DNA of 64,000 nt from Marinobacter sp. Arc7-DN-1 (GCF_003441595.1 NZ_CP031848.1:1178001-1242000), one strand, 5' to 3'; positions 8,243 through 16,432 are shown, numbered from the stretch's first letter. Notes: a model not told the origin generated them from the sequence alone. Translations and numbers: made by a program.

Positions 8243-8491
8243 ATGAAAATCACCTCACCTGATGCGCTTGCCCAGGAAATAAAGAATGCCCGTAAGCGCC
8301 GGAAGCTCACCCAGCAGGTTGTTTCAGATCAGATTGGCGTGAAACAGGCCACCATATCCAGTTTTGAGAACCATCCGGAGCGAAGCCGGGTGGAAACACT
8401 GTTCAAGCTGCTGTCCGCTCTGGATCTTGAGCTGCGTGTGGCCAAGCGCGGCGACACGGAACAGGAAGCGAAATGGGATCAGGAGTGGTAA
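8243..8491 (+). CDS. hipB: HipB-like antitoxin, XRE helix-turn-helix
   Basis: 82-84 residues. A helix-turn-helix (KRRKLTQQVVSDQIGVKQAT then ISSFENHPERSRVETLFKLL) fills most of the protein, matching HipB. It binds the operators in front and neutralises HipA. An ATG at 8237 is two codons upstream, but AAGG ends only one base before it, so 8243 fits better. The hipA start follows after 3 nt, so the two are coupled. Confidence 0.85.
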   Translation: MKITSPDALAQEIKNARKRRKLTQQVVSDQIGVKQATISSFENHPERSRVETLFKLLSALDLELRVAKRGDTEQEAKWDQEW

Positions 8492-8494
8492 GGA

Positions 8495-9796
8495 ATGCCT
8501 GATTTGACCGTTGCCCTGAATGGCATCCAGGTAGGCAGACTGACCCTTGAGCGGTCTGGCGCCATGGCGTTTCAGTACCTTCCCGATTGGTTAAGCCGGC
8601 CGGGTGCCAGGGCTATCTCACTCTCGCTGCCCCTTGCACCCGCACCTTACCGTGGCGCAAAGGTTTATAACTTCTTCGATAACCTGCTGCCAGATTCCGA
8701 AGCAATCCGTTCGCGCATGCAGGCCCGGTTCGGGGCGCCAACACGGCATCCTTTTGACCTGCTCTCGAGCGTTGGCCGGGACTGTATTGGTGCAGTTCAA
8801 CTCTACCCTGAGACGTCTGAAATACCCGATGTCCGCTCCGTGACAGCTTCACCCCTGGATGCCTCAGCGGTGGAGAATATTCTCGGCAACTACCAGGATG
8901 CGCCCTTCGGAGTAGCGGGGGACCATGATTTCCGGATATCCCTTGCCGGTGCGCAAGAAAAAACTGCCTTGCTTTGGCACCGGAACCAGTGGTGTCTGCC
9001 TGCTGGCAGTACGCCCACCAGCCATATCTTTAAGCTCCCGATTGGATTTTTGAATCACAGCAATATGGACTTACGGGAAAGCAGCGAAAACGAATGGCTC
9101 TGCTTGCAGATTCTGAAGGCGTTTGGGCTGCCGGTTGCCAACGCACAGCTGGCTCGGTTCGGGAAGCAGAAAGTGCTGATTGTTGAACGATTCGATCGGC
9201 GTTGGTCGAGCGATAACACCTGGCTAATGCGCCTGCCTCAGGAGGATTTTTGCCAGTCTCTTGGTGTGGCGCCGGCCGCCAAATACGAAAGTGACGGTGG
9301 CCCCGGCATTCAGGACGCCATGACATTGTTGCTCGGATCTCAGGAGCCCACCAAGGATCGGGAGCTGTTTTTCAGGGCACAGATTCTCTTCTGGCTAATG
9401 GCTGCCATTGACGGCCACGCAAAAAACTTCAGCCTGTTTATAGAGCCAGGCTCCGCCTATCGGATGACACCATTGTACGATGTTATTTCGGCCTATCCGC
9501 TTATCGCTCAGGGAAGCATGGCCGCAGAGAAGGCAAAAATGGCGATGGCCCTGAAAGGCCGCAACCGCCATTACCATTGGGCTCGCATCCAGGCCCGGCA
9601 TTTTGTGAGCACCGCCCAACAGGTCGGTTTCTCTGCCGAGAAAGCAAAAAGCCTGATGAAAGACGTAGCCGAGCAAACCAGACCGGTTATTCAGTCTGTA
9701 GAGGCACGTCTTCCGGCGGACTTCCCTCCACGGGTCAGCGAACCGATTCTGAATGGCGTTGCGAGGCAATCCGAGGTGTTGTCCGCTCAGCTCTGA
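8495..9796 (+). CDS. hipA: HipA-like serine/threonine kinase toxin
   Basis: 433 residues, the usual HipA length. N-subdomain: FDNLLPDSEAIRSRMQARFG and FDLLSSVGRDCIGAVQLYP. Kinase core: FRISLAGAQEKTALL (P-loop-like region), SHIFKLPI, NEWLCLQILKAFGLPVA, VERFDRRW, then the catalytic and metal-binding segment AAIDGHAKNFSLF and LYDVISAYP. HipA phosphorylates GltX in E. coli and causes dormancy. The catalytic Asp of DGHAKN is present, so the enzyme looks active. Confidence 0.92.
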   Translation: MPDLTVALNGIQVGRLTLERSGAMAFQYLPDWLSRPGARAISLSLPLAPAPYRGAKVYNFFDNLLPDSEAIRSRMQARFGAPTRHPFDLLSSVGRDCIGAVQLYPETSEIPDVRSVTASPLDASAVENILGNYQDAPFGVAGDHDFRISLAGAQEKTALLWHRNQWCLPAGSTPTSHIFKLPIGFLNHSNMDLRESSENEWLCLQILKAFGLPVANAQLARFGKQKVLIVERFDRRWSSDNTWLMRLPQEDFCQSLGVAPAAKYESDGGPGIQDAMTLLLGSQEPTKDRELFFRAQILFWLMAAIDGHAKNFSLFIEPGSAYRMTPLYDVISAYPLIAQGSMAAEKAKMAMALKGRNRHYHWARIQARHFVSTAQQVGFSAEKAKSLMKDVAEQTRPVIQSVEARLPADFPPRVSEPILNGVARQSEVLSAQL

Positions 9797-9802
9797 TATA
9801 AA

Positions 9803-9835
9803 GGAGGGGTCAGAAGAAAGCTTTCTTCTGACCCC
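9803..9835. repeat. Family A hairpin (GAAGAA type) after hipA
   Basis: GGGGTCAGAAGAAAGC and GCTTTCTTCTGACCCC form a perfect palindrome. The leader around it (AAGGA before, CGGCTTCACCCACA after) is also found before the first beta-CASP gene, so the hairpin and its leader were duplicated together. Confidence 0.9.
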
Positions 9836-9945
9836 GGCTTCACCCACAAAAAAGAATCCCAACACGAAACTTCGCTTTAAAAAGTTCTCGAAACACGATC
9901 GTGACAAAACTCGACTCGGATGTTGAGGTGCAGGATTTGCTACAA
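9836..9945 (+). pseudogene. Internally deleted relic of a beta-CASP hydrolase gene
   Basis: CGGCTTCACCCACA and ACGAAACTTCGCTT match the leader and first codons of the full gene at 10235 (ATG changed to ACG). The sequence then jumps to AAAAAGTTCTCGAAACACGA, which matches an internal part of that gene (about 10572-10590). GGATGTTGAGGTGC near 9918 resembles the 3' end of the second copy at 17810-17822. Most of the gene is missing. Confidence 0.6.
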
Positions 9946-10234
9946 CACCAGGATGACAACCCCGAACAGGTTGGGTAATCACGTGTTTAAAGGTTTTTTT
10001 CCCGGATTTTATATCTGAACCAATGATTTATTGCCACGGACACTCACGGACCCACACGGACAAAAACTTTTTCTTTCTTTTTTCCGTCCGTGAGCCTCCG
10101 GGAAGCGTGGGGTCAGATCAATTTTTCATCTGACCCCATTTTCATAAGTCCATAGTATCATCTATAAAAAAGGGGTCAGAAGAAAGCGTTCTTCTGACCC
10201 CGGCTTCACCCACACCCAAAAGAAGGACCTGAAC
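9946..10234. repeat. Repeat-filled gap: degenerate family B copy and two family A hairpins
   Basis: 10030-10110 is a decayed family B element (GCCACGGACACTCACGGAC, later CCGTCCGTGAGCCTCCGG). 10110-10139 is a family A hairpin with a damaged left arm (GGGGTCAGATCAA against TTCATCTGACCCC). 10171-10200 is an intact GAAGAA-type hairpin. The leader CATAGTATCA before it recurs at 16411-16420 before the second beta-CASP gene. No gene is seen. Confidence 0.8.
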
Positions 10235-11596
10235 ATGAAACTTCGCTTCCTCGGCGGCACAGGAACAGTCACCGGCTCCCGCTACCTGCTCTCGGATGAC
10301 AAGCATCGGGTGCTGGTGGACTGCGGCATGTACCAGGGCGTGAAAACCCTGCGCCGGCGCAACTGGGCGAAGTTTCCGGTGGACCCGTCCACCATTGACG
10401 CGGTGGTGCTTACCCATGCCCATATTGACCACTCGGGCTACCTGCCTGCCCTGGTGAAGAACGGTTTCAAGGGCAAGGTGTACTGCACCAAGGCCACCCA
10501 CGCGCTGTGCAAGGTTCTGCTGCCGGATGCCGGCTTCCTGCAGGAGGAGGACGCGAAGTACGCCTTCCGCAAGAAGTTCTCGAAACACGAGAAGCCGGAG
10601 CCGCTGTTTACCGAGAAGGACGCCTGGGAGGCGCTCAAGCATTTTGAATCCCTGCACTATCACGAGACGTTCGAGCCGGTGAAAGGGTTCCAGGTAACCT
10701 TTACCCCGGCGGGGCATATTCTGGGCTCTTCCTGTGTGCACGTTCATCACCAGGGTGCTGACAGAACGGTGGTGTTCAGCGGTGACGTGGGGCGGCAGAA
10801 CGACATCATCATGCGGCCGCCGGAGCCGCTGCAGAAGGCCGATGTACTGGTGTGTGAATCCACCTATGGCGACCGGGCCCATGGCGAGAGCGATCCTGAA
10901 GCCGAGCTTGCGGACATCATCACCCGGACCGCCGGCCGCGGCGGCATCGTGCTTTTGCCTGCGTTTGCGGTTGGGCGGGCGCAGATGCTGCTGTATGTGA
11001 TTCACAAGATTATGGGAGACGGCAGGATCCCCAGACTGCCGGTATTTCTGAACAGCCCCATGGCCATCAAGGCCACGGAGATCTTTTGCAAGCACCATAA
11101 GGAACACAAGCTCAACGCGGCCCAGTGTGAGTTGATGGATGAGAAAACCGAGTTTGTGCGAACCGTGGAAGAATCCATCAAGCTGGACGCCGTGCGTTAC
11201 CCCTGCGTAATTATCTCCGCCAGCGGCATGGCCAGTGGCGGGCGGGTGCTGCACCACCTGAAAACCCTGCTGCCCAATCCCCGTAACAGCGTGGTTTTCG
11301 CTGGCTTCCAGGCGCCCGGTACCCGGGGTGATGCGCTGGTGAACGGCGCAGAGAAAGTGAAAATTCACGGTGAATACTGGCCGGTAAAGGCCGAGATTCA
11401 CAACATGGATTCACTTTCCGCGCACGGGGACTACAACGAGATTCTGGCCTGGCTGGAACAGGGCTCACTCAAGCCGGAGAAGGTGTACGTCACTCACGGG
11501 GAGATGGTGGCGAGTGACATGATGCGCAAGCGGATTCGGGAGAAATTTGGCTGGGATGCGGAGGTGCCGGAGTTGTTTGAGGAGGTGGAGATTTAG
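10235..11596 (+). CDS. Metallo-beta-lactamase fold beta-CASP RNase-like hydrolase, copy A
   Basis: 453 residues of the COG1236 (YSH1/CPSF-like) family. The metal site is HAHIDHSG near residue 70, followed by SGDVG and the beta-CASP region (FLNSPMAIKATEIF, VIISASGMASGGRVLHHL); the C-terminal RNA-specificity domain shows SLSAHGDYNEILAWL and VTHGE. Members process or degrade RNA. A second full copy lies at 16489-17850 with roughly 94% identical residues, and fragments lie at 9836 and 12672. A family A hairpin stands immediately upstream. Confidence 0.88.
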   Translation: MKLRFLGGTGTVTGSRYLLSDDKHRVLVDCGMYQGVKTLRRRNWAKFPVDPSTIDAVVLTHAHIDHSGYLPALVKNGFKGKVYCTKATHALCKVLLPDAGFLQEEDAKYAFRKKFSKHEKPEPLFTEKDAWEALKHFESLHYHETFEPVKGFQVTFTPAGHILGSSCVHVHHQGADRTVVFSGDVGRQNDIIMRPPEPLQKADVLVCESTYGDRAHGESDPEAELADIITRTAGRGGIVLLPAFAVGRAQMLLYVIHKIMGDGRIPRLPVFLNSPMAIKATEIFCKHHKEHKLNAAQCELMDEKTEFVRTVEESIKLDAVRYPCVIISASGMASGGRVLHHLKTLLPNPRNSVVFAGFQAPGTRGDALVNGAEKVKIHGEYWPVKAEIHNMDSLSAHGDYNEILAWLEQGSLKPEKVYVTHGEMVASDMMRKRIREKFGWDAEVPELFEEVEI

Positions 11597-11604
11597 CACG
11601 GCCC

Positions 11605-11642
11605 TGGGGTCAGATGAACTTTTCATCTGACCCCGTTTTCAT
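11605..11642. repeat. Family A hairpin (GATGAA type)
   Basis: GGGGTCAGATGAA-CTT-TTCATCTGACCCC lies between the convergent beta-CASP and MNT genes, where it could serve as a two-way terminator. Confidence 0.85.
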
Positions 11643-11652
11643 GCCCCCAATT

Positions 11653-11979
11653 TCAAAGAAGCCGAATACCTACACGCTTCACATGATCAAGTAACTCGTC
11701 GTTCTCAACCTGATGTTCCAGGGCAAGATCCACTTTCCAGGGCATCAGCAGGTCATCAATTTCCCCTTCAATCCGGTTAAACTCGCGCCAGGAGATTTCC
11801 GGAGCAATCAGCATCAGGTCTATGTCGGAGTTCGGACGGAAATTACCTTTGGCCCGCGAGCCATACAGGACCACACCCTGCACAACCGGGTGGCCCAGGA
11901 AAATACCTCTGAGGTTTTCCAGAACATAGTCAGGCAGGCCAGTTGACCGGCCCCCTAAGGCAGTTTCAGCCAATGTCAT
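11653..11979 (-). CDS. MNT nucleotidyltransferase (antitoxin of HEPN-MNT module)
   Basis: About 108 residues. The minimal nucleotidyltransferase motif is clear: VVLYGSRAKGNFRPNSDIDL (GS...DxD), with a third acidic residue in WKVDLALE. In HEPN-MNT modules this enzyme AMPylates and silences the HEPN RNase. ATG at 11979 has GAGG at a proper distance and overlaps the HEPN stop by 14 nt; a GTG at 11997 would extend it by six codons. Confidence 0.85.
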   Translation of the reverse strand: MTLAETALGGRSTGLPDYVLENLRGIFLGHPVVQGVVLYGSRAKGNFRPNSDIDLMLIAPEISWREFNRIEGEIDDLLMPWKVDLALEHQVENDELLDHVKRVGIRLL

Positions 11980-12394
11980 GTTTTTGGGCCTCTTCACCCA
12001 TACGCCGCCGGAATTCGGAAAAGAGTGGGTGGTAGAGTTGCAGGATATTCTTCAGAATCTCCCGGGCGGTTTCTTCGTTGTAGGTGTGGGAGGTGCGGTT
12101 CCGGTCTTTGAGCATGTGCATCCATTGCTCCCCCTCCTCAATCAGGCCGTTGGCGAACGCTTCCCGGATGGCATCCCTGGACCCCGTAATTCCAGAGTTC
12201 CCCTGCCACCGGAAATAATCACGAATGACATTCCACGCCAATTCGTAGGTATATTCGAACACCTGAATAACGCCCTGTTTTTCGAGCTCAGACAGCTCCC
12301 GGGAGTGGCTCAGAGCGACTGCCTCGTCCAGTTGCCGGTAGGCCTTGTCAAAATTGCTCAGGCGCTGCAACCACCGAATATCCTCATTAACCAT
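11966..12394 (-). CDS. HEPN-domain RNase-like toxin (HI0074 family)
   Basis: 142 residues, all-helical, of the nucleotidyltransferase-substrate-binding family. The HEPN signature R-x4-H is present as RNRTSH followed by TY (about residues 98-103), which in active toxins forms the RNase site and the tyrosine modified by the MNT partner. It is upstream of and overlaps the MNT gene, the normal order for this module. Confidence 0.85.
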   Translation of the reverse strand: MVNEDIRWLQRLSNFDKAYRQLDEAVALSHSRELSELEKQGVIQVFEYTYELAWNVIRDYFRWQGNSGITGSRDAIREAFANGLIEEGEQWMHMLKDRNRTSHTYNEETAREILKNILQLYHPLFSEFRRRMGEEAQKHDIG

Positions 12395-12671
12395 GCCTTA
12401 ATATCCCCTCGATGCCTTAGACAAAAGCCTATCACACTGCTCTCACCTGAACTCAACCGTTGCTAAATGCTTTGCCGTTATAGTAGCCGGCTTGGTGGAA
12501 TTCTGGCTACAGAACCGTGGCACCCCGGCGGCCGATAGGAACTGTGCCATTGGCTTGCGTTGCATCATCGAGACTTCGTGGAGGTTTGCGTTCTGGTTGT
12601 CTCGGGTTATGTAAAACGTTGGCCAGGAATACTAGTGCCTGTCCATGATTGTGTGTATCCATGATTATGCG
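12395..12671. other. Non-coding gap with one GTGCCTGTCC tag
   Basis: No convincing reading frame. AGTGCCTGTCC stands at 12634-12644, followed by CATGATTGTGTGTATCCATG, a pattern shared with the tags near 25.6 kb. The earlier part holds the divergent promoter region of the HEPN-MNT module, but no clear hexamers. Confidence 0.5.
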
Positions 12672-12701
12672 CCCGAGCTGTGCGAGGAGGTGGAGCTGTA
12701 G
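12672..12701 (+). pseudogene. Possible 3' tail of another beta-CASP gene
   Basis: The ten codons read PELCEEVEL and stop; the full genes end PELFEEVEI or PELFEEVEV and stop. Several codons differ synonymously, so this would come from a more distant homologue. It follows a GTGCCTGTCC tag. The match is short. Confidence 0.4.
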
Positions 12702-12708
12702 CCCTCCG

Positions 12709-13152
12709 TCAGATCACTGTACATGAATCTGGACTGAACACGTCGCTCCAGCGAGGGGCGGCACTCGGATCAATCTCGCACTGCCAGGTGCCGCCAGCGC
12801 TGCGTACAAATTTGAGTAAAACGCCCGCCAGGTTTGGGTGGGCATTGCCCCCCATGGTCACCTGAATGTGACCAGAACCGTCAGCGTTAACTACAGCGAT
12901 ATCTGTGGCGGCATCCCCCGTGGTGAGGTTTGAGGGGGTATACCCCAGCGCATTGTTGGTAACAGAGCCCGATCCGGACATTTGGGTTTCAAAGGACGTT
13001 TTATAGGTCGAAAGTTCTCCAACAGCCCTATTTACCTGAGCCTTCAACACATAACCCTGATAGGAAGGTATCGCGACAGCGGCCAGTATGCCGATGATGG
13101 CGACGACGATCATAAGTTCAATCAGGGTAAAGCCGGCGTTTTTTCGTTGCAT
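12709..13152 (-). CDS. Type IV pilin, stand-alone copy
   Basis: 147 residues. Class III signal [32 protein letters not shown], with Glu5 of the mature N-terminal helix, then a globular domain ending in a disulfide-loop style [20 protein letters not shown]. The prepilin peptidase PilD would cut after Gly7. It differs strongly from the pilA beside pilB and may be an alternative major pilin or a minor pilin. Just upstream is the 3' end of a pilin/O-antigen ligase gene (remnant at 13240-13425), so the ancestral order was ligase then pilin. Confidence 0.88.
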   Translation of the reverse strand: MQRKNAGFTLIELMIVVAIIGILAAVAIPSYQGYVLKAQVNRAVGELSTYKTSFETQMSGSGSVTNNALGYTPSNLTTGDAATDIAVVNADGSGHIQVTMGGNAHPNLAGVLLKFVRSAGGTWQCEIDPSAAPRWSDVFSPDSCTVI

Positions 13153-13239
13153 AATAATAAAAATTGCACCAGGGTTCAGATGTCTGTCACCTCGACTGAT
13201 GCAAAAGGCCGGCCAGATTATGCGTATCGCTCATAACCC

Positions 13240-13425
13240 ATTATTTTTGAGGCGGCATCTGGCTAAGATGCCGCGGAAAATACCCGTGAAACCAGAACCG
13301 GGGAAGGTGCCCGAGTGAGACTTCGTTCTGGTAATAATCAAGATCGTCAGCCATCGCCTGCCGGTATCTGAGCACTTCACCGAACCAAACCGTGCTGGCG
13401 ACGAGAAACACCGCAGTGAGGGCTG
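13240..13425 (-). pseudogene. 3' remnant of pilin/O-antigen ligase gene
   Basis: The minus strand encodes VFLVASTVWFGEVLRYRQAM onward to PRHLSQMPPQK and a stop, essentially the same as the C-terminus of the ligase copy ending at 23805. The similarity to the 23.7-24.0 kb region covers the pilin start, the spacer and this tail, and stops at about 13421, where sequence shared with the flank of the Rpn copies begins. Confidence 0.8.
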
Positions 13426-13469
13426 CGATAAGCTGCCCTCGTCAAATTGATGGTTTGCCGAAATCCAGA

Positions 13470-13940
13470 TCAGTGCCTGATCTCTGACCTTAATTGACTA
13501 ACTTCTTCCACAGCCAAACCAGCAATCTCGGCAATCACCAGGTCGCTCATCTCAGTACGTCTGATTAGATTGCGTGCAGCCTCCTTCCTGGCTTCATCTT
13601 GCCCTTCCTGACGCCCTTCCTGACGCCCCTCAAGCCGTTCTTTTTTTACCAGATTCTCCAGATTCTCTGCCAACATATCTCTGTCCTCCACCAAACTGTT
13701 CAGCTGATCCAGGTGGATCTCGGCTCCCAGCCGACTCAAATGCCGTTTGAGCCAGCGGGTAATGATTCTATCGGTACGGTCCTTGTTCGGGTCTGACTGG
13801 ATAATGGCAACCACCCGATCCACCGCCTGCTGTAACGCCTCCCAACTGTGGCCGGCATTCTCCACACCAAACACCCCACTTAACGGTGTCTGGCGCAAGC
13901 CCAGCTCCTCATCCGTATAGCGCCCTTCATCCACCAGGTC
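13470..13940 (-). pseudogene. Rpn/YhgA-type nuclease, N-terminally truncated copy 1
   Basis: 154 residues that match the C-terminal half of the full Rpn protein at 21756-22754 (DEGRYTDEELGLRQTPLSGV onward). The first about 165 residues, including the catalytic PD-(D/E)XK region, are missing, and the break falls at CACCAGGT, followed by GGAATACCAGTGCC tags. It has only two RQEG units where the full copy has six. Probably non-functional as a nuclease. Confidence 0.8.
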
Positions 13941-13941
13941 A

Positions 13942-14073
13942 GGAATACCAGTGCCCGAATACCAGTGCCTGTCCGTGATGATTCGTGATGATTACTACGT
14001 CCAAGATGATCGTGCAGGCTAGTGCCTGTCCACGCAGGCTTCCGCAGGCTTCAAAATTGCTGGCCAATGAGTT
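13942..14073. repeat. Family C GTGCCTGTCC tags
   Basis: A damaged tag (GTGCCCGAATACC) at 13951, then GTGCCTGTCC at 13965-13974 and again at 14022-14031, with short tandem GCAGGCTTCC words after the last one. They separate the truncated Rpn from the HigBA module. Confidence 0.75.
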
Positions 14074-14373
14074 TCATGCGGCCCGAGGTTGAACTTCTTT
14101 AGCCACTTGCGCGGCTTTGCTGATTTGAGCTCTGCGCAACTCAAACTCGATTTGCAAGTTTAGCCAAAAGCGCTCGCTGGTGCCGAAGTAACGAGCCAGG
14201 CGCAACGCCGTGTCTGCAGTGATACCGCGATTTTCGCGAACAATCTCGTTCATCCGGGTAGCCGGAACGTGAAGCGCTCCAGCCAACGCATTAACGCTCA
14301 TGCCCAACGGTTCCAGATACTCTTCCCGAAGAATTTCCCCCGGGTGAATGGGACGCATGCCATTGGATACCAT
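14074..14373 (-). CDS. higA: HigA-family antitoxin
   Basis: 99 residues. MRPIHPGEILREEYLEPLGM then SVNALAGALHVPATRMNEIV is the HigA opening and helix-turn-helix, followed by the typical ALRLARYFGTSERFWLNLQ. HigA binds and inhibits the HigB mRNase and represses the operon. It follows the toxin by 12 nt, the toxin-first order typical of higBA. Confidence 0.92.
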   Translation of the reverse strand: MVSNGMRPIHPGEILREEYLEPLGMSVNALAGALHVPATRMNEIVRENRGITADTALRLARYFGTSERFWLNLQIEFELRRAQISKAAQVAKEVQPRAA

Positions 14374-14385
14374 AACGCTTTCTCC

Positions 14386-14664
14386 TCAGTGGTAGTCAAC
14401 AATCTCAACATCTTCCGGCCCTTCTTTGGTCCACCGGAAGCACACCCTCCACTGGCGATTAATTCGAATGCTGTATTGGCCTTCCCGATCTCCGGCGAGC
14501 GCTTCCAGGCGATTGCCGGGCGGAGATTTCAAATCCTCTAAGGCTTCCGCTGCCGTCAGGATAATAAGCTTGCGCTCAGCAGCAGCCTTGACTGCCGAAA
14601 ATCGCCGGCTTTTCCCGGTCTTGAACAAGGTTTCAGTGTCTTTACAACGGAAGCTCTTAATCAT
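14386..14664 (-). CDS. higB: HigB/RelE-family toxin
   Basis: About 92 residues from MIKSFRCKDTETLF. RelE-superfamily features include the KSFRCKDTE opening, LKSPPGNRLEALAGDREGQY and a C-terminal RINRQWRVCFRW, close to HigB mRNases that cut translated mRNA on the ribosome. ATG at 14664 matches the family start. Upstream in-frame starts at 14673 and 14700 lie next to or inside a perfect palindrome that is likely the operator, so 14700 is unlikely. Confidence 0.88.
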   Translation of the reverse strand: MIKSFRCKDTETLFKTGKSRRFSAVKAAAERKLIILTAAEALEDLKSPPGNRLEALAGDREGQYSIRINRQWRVCFRWTKEGPEDVEIVDYH

Positions 14665-14678
14665 GGGCGCCATGATAT

Positions 14679-14698
14679 GACGTTTATCGTTAAACGTC
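14679..14698. promoter_or_regulatory. higBA operator palindrome
   Basis: GACGTTTA-TCGT-TAAACGTC is a perfect 8-bp inverted repeat directly ahead of higB, the right size and place for HigA binding. Confidence 0.6.
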
Positions 14699-14782
14699 AA
14701 ACTTTGAGCAACTGCGATGGATTACCAGTGCCTGCCCAAGATTTCCTGCCCTCGTCATATTGATGGTTTGCCGAAATCCAGA

Positions 14783-15297
14783 TCAGTGCCTGATCTCTGA
14801 CCTTAATTGACTGACTTCTTCCACAGCCAAACCAGCAATCTCGGCAATCACCTGGTCGCTCATCTCAGTACGTCTGATTAGATTGCGTGCAGCCTCCTTC
14901 CTGGCTTCATCTTGCCCTTCCTGACGCCCTTCCTGACGCCCTTCCTGACGCCCTTGCTGACGCCCTTCCTGACGCCCCTCAAGCCGTTCTTTTTTTACCA
15001 GATTCTCCAGATTCTCTGCCAACATATCTCTATCCTCCACCAAACTGTTCAGCTGATCCAGGTGGATCTCGGCTCCCAGCCGACTCAAATGCCGTTTGAG
15101 CCAGCGGGTAATGATTCTATCGGTACGGTCCTTGTTCGGGTCTGACTGGATAATCGCAACCACCCGATCCACCGCCTGCTGTAACGCCTCCCAACTGTGT
15201 CCGGCATTCTCCACGCCAAACACCCCACTTAACGGTGTCTGGCGCAAGCCCAGCTCCTCATCCGTATCACAGACTAGTGCCTGTCCATGATCAGTTC
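14783..15297 (-). pseudogene. Rpn/YhgA-type nuclease, truncated copy 2
   Basis: Matches the C-terminal half of the full Rpn at 21756-22754 with five RQEG-type units. The 5' end is cut in TATCACAGACTAGTGCCTG, so nuclease residues are absent. Its own front 117 bp are repeated once more (15301-15417), giving a longer chimeric frame to 15490 that reads through two tags. Flank on the 3' side is the same as for the other two copies (CCCTCGTCATATTGATGG). Confidence 0.8.
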
Positions 15298-15417
15298 GTG
15301 GTAACGCCTCCCAACTGTGGCCGGCATTCTCCACACCAAACACCCCACTTAACGGTGTCTGGCGCAAGCCCAGCTCCTCATCCGTATCACAGACTAGTGC
15401 CTGTCCATGATCAGTTC
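15181..15417. repeat. Tandem 120-bp duplication carrying Rpn fragment and tag
   Basis: 15181-15297 and 15301-15417 are almost the same (two substitutions noted), each made of an Rpn piece followed by CACAGACTAGTGCCTGTCC and ATGATCAGTTC. The tag is thus part of the duplicated unit. Confidence 0.85.
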
Positions 15418-15551
15418 CTATTAATGAGAAGGCGCTGCCAATTCTGGAACGGCTGAATCTGGACCCGGACCGGTGGTGCCATCGGGCCACGGCGTTTGAG
15501 AGCAGTTATCAGGATTACCGGGATCCTGGACGGCGGCGGCGAGCAGCCTAG
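15418..15551 (+). pseudogene. RAYT transposase, 3' fragment
   Basis: The plus strand encodes the last about 44 residues of the RAYT at 20444 (INEKALPILERLNLDPDRWC to the stop), and similarity continues into its 3' flank. It starts immediately after a GTGCCTGTCCATGATCAG tag. Confidence 0.85.
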
Positions 15552-15880
15552 CTTCCCCCTCTCCTTCTTTATAAAAGCCGTTTATCGGCATTCCCGCCGA
15601 GAACTTCGCTCGCCTGAAAATCGACCGTTTTCCAGAGTTCGCTGTGGAATGCCGGCGCAGTTTGCCATAACGCCTGATTATGCCAAACCAGAACGACAAA
15701 GGCCTGGGGGGCAGAAACCTCCGGGACTTTGGGAAGTCAGGTCAGGCGATGTTGACGATGTTGTGCCTGTCCAGGTCACAGTGAAGACGGGGTCAGAAGA
15801 AAGCTTTCTTCTGACCCCAATTTTGATGAGGCGGCTGAATCCGGGGTCAGATGAACTTTTCATCTGACCCCACTTTCAAA
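15552..15880. repeat. RAYT 3' flank, decayed hairpin, tag and two family A hairpins
   Basis: 15552-15640 matches the sequence after the complete RAYT (CTTCCCCCTCTCCTTCTTT). 15695-15737 is a damaged form of its AAAGGCCCGG/CCGGGCCTTT hairpin. GTGCCTGTCC is at 15763-15772. Family A hairpins lie at 15789-15820 (GAAGAA type) and 15842-15872 (GATGAA type). No gene. Confidence 0.75.
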
Positions 15881-15890
15881 TAACTGGCTG

Positions 15891-16082
15891 CTATGCCACC
15901 TGACTACAAAGCAAAGGCCAAGCTCCCTGCCTGGAAGCCTCCAGAATGACAACTTCGACTATCGTGCCATCATCTGCATAGCTGATATGCGTATTCCAAT
16001 CCTGAGAAACCTCTTTCACGATGGGCTTCTCTGAAAGGTGCAACACCATAATATCATCCGCCTCGTCATAGGTTGTTCTCAT
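15891..16082 (-). CDS. DUF2283 protein, putative antitoxin
   Basis: 63 residues: MRTTYDEADDIMVLHLSEKP is the typical DUF2283 opening (YDxxxDxLyI), followed by HISYADDGTIVEVVILEASR. These short proteins often accompany DUF4258 proteins. Its start overlaps the upstream stop in ATGA, showing coupling. The antitoxin role is inferred from this pairing. Confidence 0.75.
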   Translation of the reverse strand: MRTTYDEADDIMVLHLSEKPIVKEVSQDWNTHISYADDGTIVEVVILEASRQGAWPLLCSQVA

Positions 16083-16339
16083 CCCTCAACCTCCCAACTA
16101 AAGTGATGCATCACCGTCTTTACCACCAGCCTGTCTTCGAGCGCAACTGCAACACAGATCAGGTTATCACACCGGCCTTCAAATGCCTTGGCTACCCATA
16201 GCCGTTGATTATCCTGATACCGTATTTCGCCTGTTTCCATGAGCTCTGCGATTTCTGCGTCACTAACTCCTCTCTGAATCATGCGCTCGCTGGCATGGCG
16301 AGTAATGTATAGGTCCAACCCGAAACGCTGGCAATGCAT
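16079..16339 (-). CDS. DUF4258 protein, putative RelE-like toxin
   Basis: 86 residues. ITRHASERMIQRGVSDAEIA then ELMETGEIRY is the DUF4258 signature (H-A-xx-R-M-xx-R-G-I). DUF4258 is related to RelE/BrnT-type toxins, and with DUF2283 it is commonly seen as a mobile toxin-antitoxin-like pair. Four-nt overlap with the next gene. Confidence 0.75.
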   Translation of the reverse strand: MHCQRFGLDLYITRHASERMIQRGVSDAEIAELMETGEIRYQDNQRLWVAKAFEGRCDNLICVAVALEDRLVVKTVMHHFSWEVEG

Positions 16340-16432
16340 TATCTTGGTCCTCCTTGACCTGACGCAAAGCGACCTGCGATGAAAACCATCATCAGTCCCT
16401 ATTTTTACGCCATAGTATCACTGTTAAAGATG

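Noticed and set aside
10142-11401. Long antisense open frame (419 codons) opposite beta-CASP copy A
   Set aside because: Composition is His/Gln/Val-rich shadow of a GC-biased gene, it has no family features, and the sense strand carries clear catalytic motifs. The same shadow occurs opposite copy B.
14783-15490. Chimeric 235-codon frame as a real fusion protein
   Set aside because: It arises by read-through of a tandem duplication and two tags, and its N-terminal part is antisense of a RAYT fragment.
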